From: Paraburkholderia tropica
Lineage (GTDB): Bacteria; Pseudomonadota; Gammaproteobacteria; Burkholderiales; Burkholderiaceae
NCBI RefSeq assembly: GCF_914484835.1
Contig: NZ_CAJZAR010000044.1
Location: forward strand, 1 to 64,000
Reading direction: 5' to 3'
Length of the DNA: 64,000 bases
Made by a program: the position numbers and the translations under genes. The notes under the pieces were generated by a model. It made no database searches. It had not been told where the DNA came from and saw only the letters and a program-made list of their open reading frames with translations. Of the stretch, positions 9,283-17,310 are shown piece by piece (position 1 is the stretch's first letter; every line of letters starts with the position of its first letter).

Positions 9283-11512
9283 TTGACGATGACAACGAGA
9301 ATAGACCACCGTGGCGCGCGTCGCGCGCCGGCTTCGGGATGGTGGAGGCTGGCGCCGCACCGCGTCACGCGCGCCGCGCCGCGATTCGCGCTCACCATGA
9401 CGCCGCTCGCCTTCGCGGCGCTGAGCCTCGCCTCGCCGTGGGCGCGCGCGCAAACCGCGCCTGCCGCGAACGGCGAGGTACTGCCCGCCGTGACGGTATC
9501 GGGCGCGAACGACGCCGACGCGACCACCGAAGGCAGCGGCAGCTACGCCGCGAAGAAGGCCACGATCGGCGGCAAGGTCGCGCAGTCGATCAAGGAAACG
9601 CCGAACTCGGTTTCGGTGCTCACGCGCCAGCAGATGGACGACCAGAACGTGACGACCATCCAGGACGCGCTGCGCTACGTCACCGGCGTGAGTTCGATCG
9701 ATTACGGCGACGGCACCGCGTATTTCCGCGCGCGCGGCTCGCAGCTCGGCATTGAATTCGACGGCGTGCCGACCTTGAGCGGCCTGCAATATCAGCTGCA
9801 ATTCGATCTGGCGATGTACGACCGCGTTGAGATCTTGCGCGGCCCGGGCGGATCGATCGACGGCATGGGCGAGCCGGGCGGCGTGGTCAATCTCGTGCGC
9901 AAGCGCCCGCAGGATCAGTTCCATCTGGCCACGGAAACGCAGGTCGATTCGTTCGGCAGCGTGCGCCAGATGATCGACGTGACCGGCCCGCTGAACAAGG
10001 ACGGCACGGTGCGCGCGCGCGGTGCTGGTGGGCGGCGACGGCACGCAGTCCATCGACCGCACGCGCAGCAAGGAAGTGATGGCCTACGGCGCGCTCGACT
10101 GGGACCTCACGCCGCGCACGACGCTCTCGCTCTCGGGCGGCTATCAGGTCTCGCCGATTTCGGGCATCGACTACGGCGCGGGCGGCGTGCTCAACAGCAC
10201 GCGCACCGCCCTCACGGGCCGCGTGCCGAGTTCGTTCACGCAGAACTTCAGCCCGAGCTGGAACTACGCGTACACCTCGCTGCAGGAAGGCAACGCAAAC
10301 CTCGTGCATCGCTTCGAAAACGACTGGCAATCGTCGACGACGCTGTTCTATCGCCACGAACTCTCGAAGGCGTATTACGCGTACTCCGGTCCCGGCGCGA
10401 CCGCAGACGGACTCGCGCGTTTCGGCGATCAGCGCCAGCGCACCAGCTACGACTGGTTCGGCGCGGACAGCAACGTATCGGGCCCGATCCGCCTGTTCGG
10501 GCAGACGCACACGCTGACCATCGGCGCCAATTACTCGGTGATGACGTCGAGCGCGCAGTCGGGTTATCTGGCGCTCACCGGTCCGTATGGCGGCGCGTTC
10601 AGTCTCTACGATCCGAACGCCGTGCCCGCCGTGGACGTGCCCTACACCTTCGGCACCAACCATCGCACCGTGCAGTACGGCGTCTATGCGCAGGCGCGCA
10701 TCAAGCTCGCCGACCCGCTCACGCTCGTGCTCGGCGGGCGCGAAGCCTTCCTGCAGGACCGCACGCAATCGACGCTGCCAAGCGTCACCGACTGGACCAC
10801 GAACGCGCAGATCAATCACCGCTTCCTGCCGTCCGCGGGGCTGCTGTGGGATATCGTGCCGTCGCTCACGGCCTATGCGAATTACGCGCGCTTTCTCGAC
10901 GCACAAACGGAGAGCACGTATTCGGGCGCGGGCCTGCCGCCGCGTTCGGGCGAGCAGTATGAAGTGGGCGTGAAAGGCAGCTTCCTGAATGGCCGCCTGA
11001 ATGCGAACGCCGCGCTGTTCCGTATCGACGACAACAACCGTGCGGTCGCCGATCCGGCGCACCAGTATTACTACGTCTCGGCGGGCAAGGCGCGCGATCA
11101 GGGCGTCGAACTCGAAGTCACGGGCCAGCCGACGCCGGACTGGAACGTCTACGCCGGCTACACGTATCTGAACGCGCACTACGAGAATGATTCGCCCGAT
11201 CTAACCGATGGCACCGACCCGAAGCATCTGTTCAAGCTGTGGACGAAATACACGTTCTCGCGCGGCGCGTTGCGTGGTTTTTCCGTGGGTGGCGGCATGC
11301 TCGCGCAGACGCGTATTTCACGCGGCGTCGAACAAGGCGGCTATGCGATTTTCAATGCGCAGATCGGCTATCGCTTCAACAAGCACGTAGAAGCGTCGTT
11401 GCAGTTGAATAACGTGTTCAACCGCGAATATTATATTCGCCCGCCCAGCACGTACTACAGCGTGTTCGGCGATACGCGCAATGTCATGTTGACAGTTAGA
11501 TCGGACTTCTGA
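9283..11512 (+). pseudogene. TonB-dependent siderophore receptor, interrupted by a frameshift
   Basis: Two consecutive frames make one receptor. The first (from 9283, frame 1) encodes a signal peptide ending in ARAQ, then the plug domain (KETPNSVSVLTRQQMDDQN; EILRGPGGSIDGMGEPGG near residues 185-205). The second (from about 10022, frame 2) gives the barrel up to the C-terminal Phe at 11512. The join falls in a (GC)5 run at 10011-10020; one more GC unit would restore a single frame of about 743 residues, normal for the family. As written the gene yields a truncated product. Sequencing error, true decay or slippage-controlled expression are all possible. It closes the siderophore operon. Confidence 0.85.
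10011..10020 (+). repeat. (GC)5 dinucleotide run at the receptor frameshift
   Basis: Five GC units lie exactly where the receptor frame changes from 1 to 2. Upstream codons read ...GTVRAR and downstream codons read VLVGGDG; six units would join them in frame. Short GC runs are common in such GC-rich DNA, so length alone does not prove a contingency locus. Confidence 0.6.
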
Positions 11513-11523
11513 TTAGTTTGGTG

Positions 11524-11548
11524 GCCGCACGAGTTGCACTCGTGCGGC
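11524..11548 (+). terminator. hairpin after the siderophore receptor gene
   Basis: A perfect 10-base stem (GCCGCACGAG at 11524-11533 with CTCGTGCGGC at 11539-11548) around a five-base loop, 12 bases after the receptor stop. No T-run follows, so termination may be weak or the element may serve as an RNA-end stabiliser. Confidence 0.6.
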
Positions 11549-11600
11549 ATACACTCAGCCAAGTTCCGCCAAGCAGCGTGCAACTGCCACATTCTCCCCC

Positions 11601-11720
11601 TCAATCACTATGGGGCTGATTACGCCGCAGCGAGGTGCGTTTGCATGTCGTGACGTTCACCGCGTGCAGTTCGTATTGAAGACCGAGTTCTTCGAGCACA
11701 CGATACACGTCCGAAATCAC
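11601..11720 (-). pseudogene. remnant resembling the N-terminal part of a glutathione S-transferase
   Basis: A minus-strand frame ending at 11601 reads VYRVLEELGLQYELHAVNV, which matches the alpha1-beta2 segment of GST N-terminal domains (usual form: ALEELGLPYELHPV). The frame runs into unrelated sequence and a stop soon after, with no full domain in any frame, so this is a short relic. It lies in the otherwise empty 11549-11898 interval. The family assignment rests on one short stretch. Confidence 0.35.
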
Positions 11721-11898
11721 CCGAAAATCTCTGCTGGAGCAACCGATTCACGCCCTGATTCGTTCAGTCAAGCTTTCGGAGGCAGGAACCCGCCCCTTTC
11801 GAACGTCGTCGAAACGCGTCGCGTTGCGCGGCGAGGCTAAACAGGATCGCAAGAGATCCTAACGTATCGAGCAAAGCACACAGCATGACTTTCTCCCA

Positions 11899-12699
11899 TT
11901 AACGCCTGAGCATCGGTCCATATGTCTTTACAAAAAACGCCAGCGTGATGCCGGTCGTGGCGATCAGCGTAATGGCGCGGACTATGTCCGGTCGCGCCCG
12001 CCGCCCGACCAGCGCACCTCCGTATCCGCCAGCGATTGCGCCTGCCAGCATGACCGATGTTTCCGGCCAGCGAACCACGCCGGCAACGACAAAAGCCATC
12101 ACCGCCACCACATTCGCCGCGCTGACCAGCAGCGTTCGCGGCGCGTTCAGATGCTTCAAATCACACGTGTCCAGAAGTCCCCACATCGCGATCATCATGA
12201 TCCCGACTGCACCGCCAAAATAGCCTCCGTAGACACCTAGCAAGAACTGAATGGCGAGGACCACATGCGCGTGAATGCGCCAGCGCGCGCGTAACGCCGC
12301 GCCGATTCGTCGTCCGAACGCAAGCGCGACCGACGCTATCAGAAGCAGCCACGGCAACATGAACGTAAACGCGACTGATGACGTACAAAGCAGCAGCACC
12401 GCGCCCGTCAATCCCCCGCAGAGCGTTACCGCGAGTAGCCCGCCAAGCGACACGGCGCCCACCGGTTTCAGCCCGCTGCGATACGCCCATGCGCTGGCCA
12501 GCCCGCCTGGAAACAGGGCGACGGTGCTAGACGTGTTCGCCAGAACCGGAGGAACGCCCGCGGCAATCAGCGCGGGAAGACTGACGAACGAACCGCCGCC
12601 TGCCAGCGCATTCATCGCGCCTGCCAGTGTTCCTGCGGAAAAAATCATAAGCATGGAGTTCATGAACGCCATGCTAGCCAGGCGGTGCTGCCTGAACAA
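11899..12699 (-). CDS. TauE/SafE-family (DUF81) membrane permease
   Basis: A polytopic protein of up to 266 residues with about eight hydrophobic segments. The N-terminal GTLAGAMNALAGGGSFVSLP motif and the later repeat (LLGVYGGYFGGAVGIMM) are the paired glycine-rich signatures of the TauE/SafE family, which exports sulfite, organosulfonates or sulfoacetate. The start could also be one of the ATGs at residues 10 or 13. It diverges from a LysR gene 53 bases away, with a palindrome between them, so that regulator very probably controls it. Substrate unknown. Confidence 0.88.
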   Translation of the reverse strand: MFRQHRLASMAFMNSMLMIFSAGTLAGAMNALAGGGSFVSLPALIAAGVPPVLANTSSTVALFPGGLASAWAYRSGLKPVGAVSLGGLLAVTLCGGLTGAVLLLCTSSVAFTFMLPWLLLIASVALAFGRRIGAALRARWRIHAHVVLAIQFLLGVYGGYFGGAVGIMMIAMWGLLDTCDLKHLNAPRTLLVSAANVVAVMAFVVAGVVRWPETSVMLAGAIAGGYGGALVGRRARPDIVRAITLIATTGITLAFFVKTYGPMLRR

Positions 12700-12720
12700 T
12701 CTGGAACTACCGGTGCTAGA

Positions 12721-12737
12721 CTTCGGAAATTCCGAAG
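12721..12737. promoter_or_regulatory. palindromic operator candidate between TauE-like and LysR genes
   Basis: CTTCGGA-AAT-TCCGAAG is a perfect 7-base inverted repeat centred in the 53-base divergent interval. Its position and dyad symmetry suit a LysR-type autoregulatory and activation site for both genes. Confidence 0.55.
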
Positions 12738-12752
12738 GGAAAGATAATTGCC

Positions 12753-13634
12753 ATGCGCTTTGACCTGACAGATCTGCGGCTCTTTTTAACCGTAGTCGAA
12801 TGCGGAAGCCTGACCCAGGGCGCCCGCTCGCTGCACCTCGCGCTCGCGTCGATCAGCGAGCGCATTGCCAGCATGGAATCGACCTTAGGCGCGCCGTTAC
12901 TCGAACGCAACCGTCGCGGCGTACGACCGACGGCTGCGGGCGACGCACTGGTCCGTCATGCGCGTCTGATCCTGGGTCATGTCGAGACGATGCGCGGCGA
13001 ACTTCGAAGCTACGCAACCGGCCTCAAAGGCCGGATCAGGTTGCTGTCCAACAGCGCCGCCATGGCAAGTTTTCTGCCTCCGGAACTGTGCCAATTTCTG
13101 GCCGCCCATCGCGACCTGTCGATCGACCTGGAAGAGCGTACCAGTGCGGACATCGTGCAATCTTTGATGAGCGGGCGAGCCGACCTGGGGCTGGTTGCTG
13201 ACACAACCGATTTCGGCACGCTGCAGACACAACAGATCGGAACAGATCAGCTTGTCGTTGTTGTCGGCCGGTCGCACCATTTTGCACAGCAAGCGAGCGT
13301 TCTGTTTGCCGATTTTCTGCGCGAGCCGATTGTCGGAGTCGCCGACGCAGCGCTCGAAGTGTATCTGGCAGAGCGTGCATCCCGCCTCGGAGGTCAACTG
13401 GACTACCGCATCAAGCTACGCAACATCCAGAATGTTGCGATGAACGTCGAGGCGGGCGTGGGAATTTCAATCGTTTCCGATCAGGTGGCCAGAGTCCTTG
13501 GCGGGAATCTGGTTGTGTTGCCGCTCCAGGAAACGTGGGCCAAACGGCATCTCTATCTTTGCGCCCGGGACTTTTCCGCGCTGACTCCGCATGCTGCCCT
13601 CCTCGCAGCGCAATTACTGAAGCGTGCGCAGTAG
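12753..13634 (+). CDS. LysR-family transcriptional regulator
   Basis: A 293-residue LTTR: N-terminal winged HTH (about residues 3-62, with the FLTVVECGSLTQGARSLHLA helix region) and a periplasmic-binding-like effector domain (about 90-290). It is divergent from the TauE/SafE permease and shares a 53-base interval containing a perfect palindrome, so it is the likely regulator of that transporter. The effector may be the exported sulfonate or sulfite-related compound (inference). Confidence 0.92.
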   Translation: MRFDLTDLRLFLTVVECGSLTQGARSLHLALASISERIASMESTLGAPLLERNRRGVRPTAAGDALVRHARLILGHVETMRGELRSYATGLKGRIRLLSNSAAMASFLPPELCQFLAAHRDLSIDLEERTSADIVQSLMSGRADLGLVADTTDFGTLQTQQIGTDQLVVVVGRSHHFAQQASVLFADFLREPIVGVADAALEVYLAERASRLGGQLDYRIKLRNIQNVAMNVEAGVGISIVSDQVARVLGGNLVVLPLQETWAKRHLYLCARDFSALTPHAALLAAQLLKRAQ

Positions 13635-13837
13635 TTAGCGTAGCCAACAGATTTGATTTTGTCTGCAAAGCCTTCAGGGAAAGACACTCAGCCCAACCGC
13701 AACGCTAACACTGCGTAATCGATGAGAAGCTAATGCCGCTGGACGACAAAACAAAAGCCGGATTGCCCGGTTTCATCGTGGTTGGTCACTTCCTTGCGAT
13801 TGCGCGAGCAGGCGGCCGGCTTCGAACGATCACCTCG

Positions 13838-14110
13838 TCGAATTGACGTGGTGTTCGGGTGAACCTGCTTTGCAACCCGGGAAGATCTGCGACATGGCAT
13901 ACGCGCTGTGGCTCTCATAGCCGCTACTCAAAGCGACCCGGGTGATCGGTGTTCTCTGTAGCAGCATCGCCAGAGGGGACATCGTGCTCATAGCAAGTTG
14001 ACCCGCCCAAATCCCGGCAGTGGTCGGGTCGCCTGGATCGTGAGCTAGCGCCTGGCAAACCTGCTGGATTTCCGGATCCACAGGCCATGGCAAATGAAAG
14101 GGAAGACGCG
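13838..14110 (-). pseudogene. AraC-family regulator remnant with internal deletion
   Basis: Minus-strand codons read FHLPWPVDPEIQQVCQALA, which corresponds to the linker and first helices before the HTH of AraC proteins. The frame then jumps over the middle of the domain, where the recognition helix and RLLHALxxLA segment would be, to ITRVALSSGYESHSAY, the second HTH. About 35 residues of the domain are missing and no sensor domain precedes it, so the product cannot be functional. It is followed upstream by a LigD fragment, so this is a patch of gene debris. Confidence 0.65.
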
Positions 14111-14191
14111 GCTGGCCTCCGGACAAGTTTCGTTTGCGCGCCACCAGTTGTGGTGAGACGCAAACGAAATCTGGTTTGGTGCAAACAAACC

Positions 14192-14257
14192 CAGCTCATG
14201 GCGGAAATCGTAGTGCAGTCGGCTCGCCCAGTGCTTCTGGATAACGAAGCGCAAACC
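14192..14257 (-). pseudogene. LigD phosphoesterase-domain fragment
   Basis: The minus-strand peptide RFVIQKHWASRLHYDFRHEL is almost exactly the N-terminal signature of the LigD 3'-phosphoesterase domain (usual form RFVVQKHxASRLHYDFRLEL). Only some 22 residues are recognisable; the frame then enters AraC-remnant DNA. It is a relic of a bacterial NHEJ ligase gene that was deleted or recombined. Confidence 0.65.
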
Positions 14258-14290
14258 GCTCAAATAACCTAAATACAGCAGCCGAGCCAC

Positions 14291-15790
14291 TCACGACTCC
14301 TGGGCCGCCCGCAGCACCACAGCGTCAAGCCTGAAACTGAACGTCGCGCCACGCTGATCCCGTTCGATCAACTCGATAGCACTGCCATGCAGCAGCAGCA
14401 TCCGTTGCACGATCAACAATCCCAGACCGCCCTGGCGACGCACATCACCGGAACTGAACGCACGCCTGAACAGATTCGCGCGAAGCTCAGGCGCGATGCC
14501 CGGCCCGGTATCGCTGACCACCACCGTCACCTTGCCATTTTCGCCGGCAAGCTCGACGCTGACCTCGCCGCCCTCGGGCGTATGGCGGATCGCGTTGTCG
14601 AGCAGATTGGTCAGCACGCGTTCGATCATCGCCAGGTCGGCGCAAACGGCAGGCAGACGCGGCGGAATCACGGCTCGCAAGCGGATCTGGCGGGCCTGCG
14701 CCGCAAGCTCGAACTTCTGGAATACGTCCTGCACGACGTCCGCGAGGGGAAACGTCTCCAGCGTGAGCTGGACGTTCTCATGCTCGAGGCGTGCCAGTTC
14801 GAACAGCGATTGAGCCAGCCGCCCCACCTTCGCGCTCTGGGTCAGCGCAATCGCCAGATAGCGGCGGCGCTCGGCGCCCTCGAGCGTGTCGTCCTTCAAG
14901 GACAGCGTTTCGAGGTAGCCATGCAGCGACGTGAGTGGCGTGCGCAAGTCGTGTGAGATCGTCGCGAAGAGTTCGCGTCGCTCCTGGTCCTGACGTTTGA
15001 GTTCGCGCCACTGCACGCCGATGCGCTCGACCATCTGCGCAAACATGCGTTCCAGAATGGCGATCTCGTCGCGCGTTTCCGTGCGCGCCGCCGGGCGACT
15101 GAGCACGAGCGGCACAGGCTCGGAGCCTGCCTGGATCGACGCGTCGATTCGGCTCACGGTATCGGTCAAACGCCGCAAAGGGCGCGTGATCAGGCCAAAC
15201 GCGATCAGACCAGCAATCAGGCCAAGCGACGCAACCACGGCCATCAAGCCAAGCGTCGTGCGCAGCACCGTGCTTTGCGCGAGCCGTGTCGCCAGCGCAT
15301 CGCGCGCCTCGCCGATCAGCACGACATAGATGTACCCCGCCGGACGCCCGCCAGCGCCTTGAACAACGGCGGCGCTGAACACTTTTCTGGCATCCACGCT
15401 GCGCGGATCATCGCCGAGAATCGGCAACGCATCGTTGGCCAGAAAGCGCTGCACCGGTTGCAGGTCGACGCGCGTGCGCCGTATGTGCCCCGGCGGCGCG
15501 TCGTCGCCCGTGATGCGGCCGCTGGTGTCGAGCAGGTACACCTCGACGCTCGGATTCACTGCCATCAGTTGTCCGAACAATGTGCGTAACGCGGCAGGCT
15601 TGGGGCCATCCGCGCCCATGAGCGCCGAGTTATGAGCGATGTGGGACGCGAGGTCGTGCGACAGAACCTGGATGACCTCCTGATCGTGCAGATCCGAAGC
15701 GCGTATCTGCAACCACGCCGACGCCCCGCAGCACGCGAGCAGCAACACCGAAAATACGATGGATATCCGCTGCGTCAATGACAGTTTCAC
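14291..15790 (-). CDS. sensor histidine kinase (HAMP, EnvZ/PhoQ-like architecture)
   Basis: A 499-residue membrane kinase: TM1 at about 7-28, a periplasmic sensor of about 150 residues, TM2 at about 180-205, a HAMP linker (TRPLRRLTDTV), a phospho-acceptor box ISHDLRTPLTSLHGYLE (about residues 285-300) and an HATPase domain with N-box (LTNLLDNAIRHTPEGG) and G-boxes (DTGPGIAPE, GGLGLLIV). The start overlaps the response regulator stop by 4 bases, so it is the second gene of the pair. Opposite lie the exported methionine-sulfoxide repair genes, a plausible regulatory target for a periplasmic sensor (inference). Confidence 0.93.
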   Translation of the reverse strand: MKLSLTQRISIVFSVLLLACCGASAWLQIRASDLHDQEVIQVLSHDLASHIAHNSALMGADGPKPAALRTLFGQLMAVNPSVEVYLLDTSGRITGDDAPPGHIRRTRVDLQPVQRFLANDALPILGDDPRSVDARKVFSAAVVQGAGGRPAGYIYVVLIGEARDALATRLAQSTVLRTTLGLMAVVASLGLIAGLIAFGLITRPLRRLTDTVSRIDASIQAGSEPVPLVLSRPAARTETRDEIAILERMFAQMVERIGVQWRELKRQDQERRELFATISHDLRTPLTSLHGYLETLSLKDDTLEGAERRRYLAIALTQSAKVGRLAQSLFELARLEHENVQLTLETFPLADVVQDVFQKFELAAQARQIRLRAVIPPRLPAVCADLAMIERVLTNLLDNAIRHTPEGGEVSVELAGENGKVTVVVSDTGPGIAPELRANLFRRAFSSGDVRRQGGLGLLIVQRMLLLHGSAIELIERDQRGATFSFRLDAVVLRAAQES

Positions 15791-16533
15791 GACGCCTCTC
15801 CTTGTCCGCTGTCGCGGGACGCCGATGGCGCGAGCGGGTCGAACTTGTAGCCGCGCCCCCAGACGGTCAGGATGCGTACCGGTTGCGCGGGATCGGCTTC
15901 GATCTTGGTGCGCAGGCGGTTGATGTGCGTGTTGACGGTGTGCTCGTAGCCTTCGTGCTGATAACCCCAGACGGCGTTGAGCAATTCCATGCGCGAGAAC
16001 ACCTTGCCCGGGTGGCGCGCGAAGTGATAGAGCAGGTCGAATTCACGCGGCGTCAGCTCGATGCGCTTGCCGTCGACCTGCGCCTCGCGCGTGACGGGAT
16101 CGATCGAAAAGCCGCCCAGCATCAGCGTGCCGCCTTCGAGCCGCAAATCCTTCGCCATCGCCTCGACCCGACGCAGCAACGCCTTCACGCGCGCGACGAG
16201 TTCCAGCACCGAAAAGGGTTTCGCGAGGTAATCGTCGGCGCCAAGTTCGAGTCCCAGAATGCGGTGCACCTCGCTCGAACGCGCGCTCGTAATGATGATC
16301 GGCGTGTAGCGCGTCATCGCCCGCGCGCGCCGGCAGATCTCCAGCCCGTCCACTCCCGGCAGCATCAGGTCGAGAATCAAGGCGTCCCAGCCGCCCTGCT
16401 CCAGCAGACGCAGCCCTTCGGCGCCGTCGGCACTGTGCACGACCTCGTAATGTTCGTCGCGCAGATGCAGCATGAGCACGTTGGCGATATCCGCGTCGTC
16501 CTCGACGATGAGTACGCGTTTGGTCTGATCCAT
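15787..16533 (-). CDS. OmpR/PhoB-family response regulator
   Basis: A 248-residue regulator: receiver domain with acidic pocket VEDD, phospho-acceptor Asp in ALILDLMLPGVDG and conserved Lys in DYLAKPF, then a C-terminal winged helix (LTPREFDLLYHFARHPGKVFSR ... VNTHINRLRTKIE). The start is taken at the ATG at 16533, just before MDQTKRVLIVEDD; a longer frame to 16623 lacks support. It is cotranscribed with the kinase and divergent from msrB by about 200 bases, making those genes its likely targets. Confidence 0.93.
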   Translation of the reverse strand: MDQTKRVLIVEDDADIANVLMLHLRDEHYEVVHSADGAEGLRLLEQGGWDALILDLMLPGVDGLEICRRARAMTRYTPIIITSARSSEVHRILGLELGADDYLAKPFSVLELVARVKALLRRVEAMAKDLRLEGGTLMLGGFSIDPVTREAQVDGKRIELTPREFDLLYHFARHPGKVFSRMELLNAVWGYQHEGYEHTVNTHINRLRTKIEADPAQPVRILTVWGRGYKFDPLAPSASRDSGQGEAS

Positions 16534-16736
16534 GGGGTCTTCAGTGATCGGCGCTGCGCGCCGCGATGAAAGGTCCGGATTGAAAAGCCCATTGTGCAGA
16601 AAATTCCGCTCCGGAGTTATCACATTTAATTTTACTTTTCGTGAGGACTTCGGGATCGGCCGCTACCTATGCTTCGTGTAACGGTTGCGCGCTGTCCTGA
16701 TCCGCGGGCGGCGGCGCATCGCACACGGAGAACATG

Positions 16737-17270
16737 ATGAACACACGTAGACGCCTGTTGCTATCCGGCGGCGGCGCGCTCGCCGTCATGGCCGCGCTCG
16801 GTCAATGGCGCGCGAAGGCGGCCCAGCCCGCCAGCGGCGCGATGGCCATGAGTGCGGCGTCCGGCGCTGCCGGGCATTTCGCCGTCGTGCATACCGATGC
16901 CGAATGGCGCAAGCGCCTCACGCCCGCCCAGTACGAGGTGCTGCGCAATGCGGGGACGGAGCGCGCCTTCACCAGTCCGCTCAACAACGAACACCGCAAC
17001 GGCACGTTCGCGTGCGCGGGTTGCGCGGCGCACCTGTTCGCCTCGAACACGAAATTCGACAGCGGCACGGGTTGGCCGAGCTTTTATGCGCCGCTGCCGC
17101 ACGCGGTGATCGAGCGCGAGGATCTCTCGTTCGGCATGGCCCGCACCGAAGTGCTTTGCAGTCGTTGTGGCGGCCATCTCGGCCACGTCTTCGACGACGG
17201 TCCGAAGCCGACCGGCCTGCGCTACTGCATGAACGGCGTCGCCATGACCTTCACGCCTCACGCGGCCTGA
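16737..17270 (+). CDS. msrB: exported peptide-methionine (R)-S-oxide reductase MsrB
   Basis: A 177-residue protein with a twin-arginine type N-terminus ([11 protein letters not shown] and a hydrophobic run to about residue 30), so periplasmic location is predicted. The MsrB domain carries zinc-binding pairs CAGC and CSRC and the catalytic RYCMNG segment (Cys near 164). It reduces Met-R-sulfoxide in oxidised envelope proteins. ATG 16737 is chosen over 16734 because GGAG lies six bases before it. The gene is followed after 40 bases by the DipZ-like redox protein that could resupply electrons, and then by msrA. Confidence 0.92.
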   Translation: MNTRRRLLLSGGGALAVMAALGQWRAKAAQPASGAMAMSAASGAAGHFAVVHTDAEWRKRLTPAQYEVLRNAGTERAFTSPLNNEHRNGTFACAGCAAHLFASNTKFDSGTGWPSFYAPLPHAVIEREDLSFGMARTEVLCSRCGGHLGHVFDDGPKPTGLRYCMNGVAMTFTPHAA

Positions 17271-17310
17271 GCGCCTCGATCGATCCGTTATCGCTGCTTC
17301 GGACATCACC

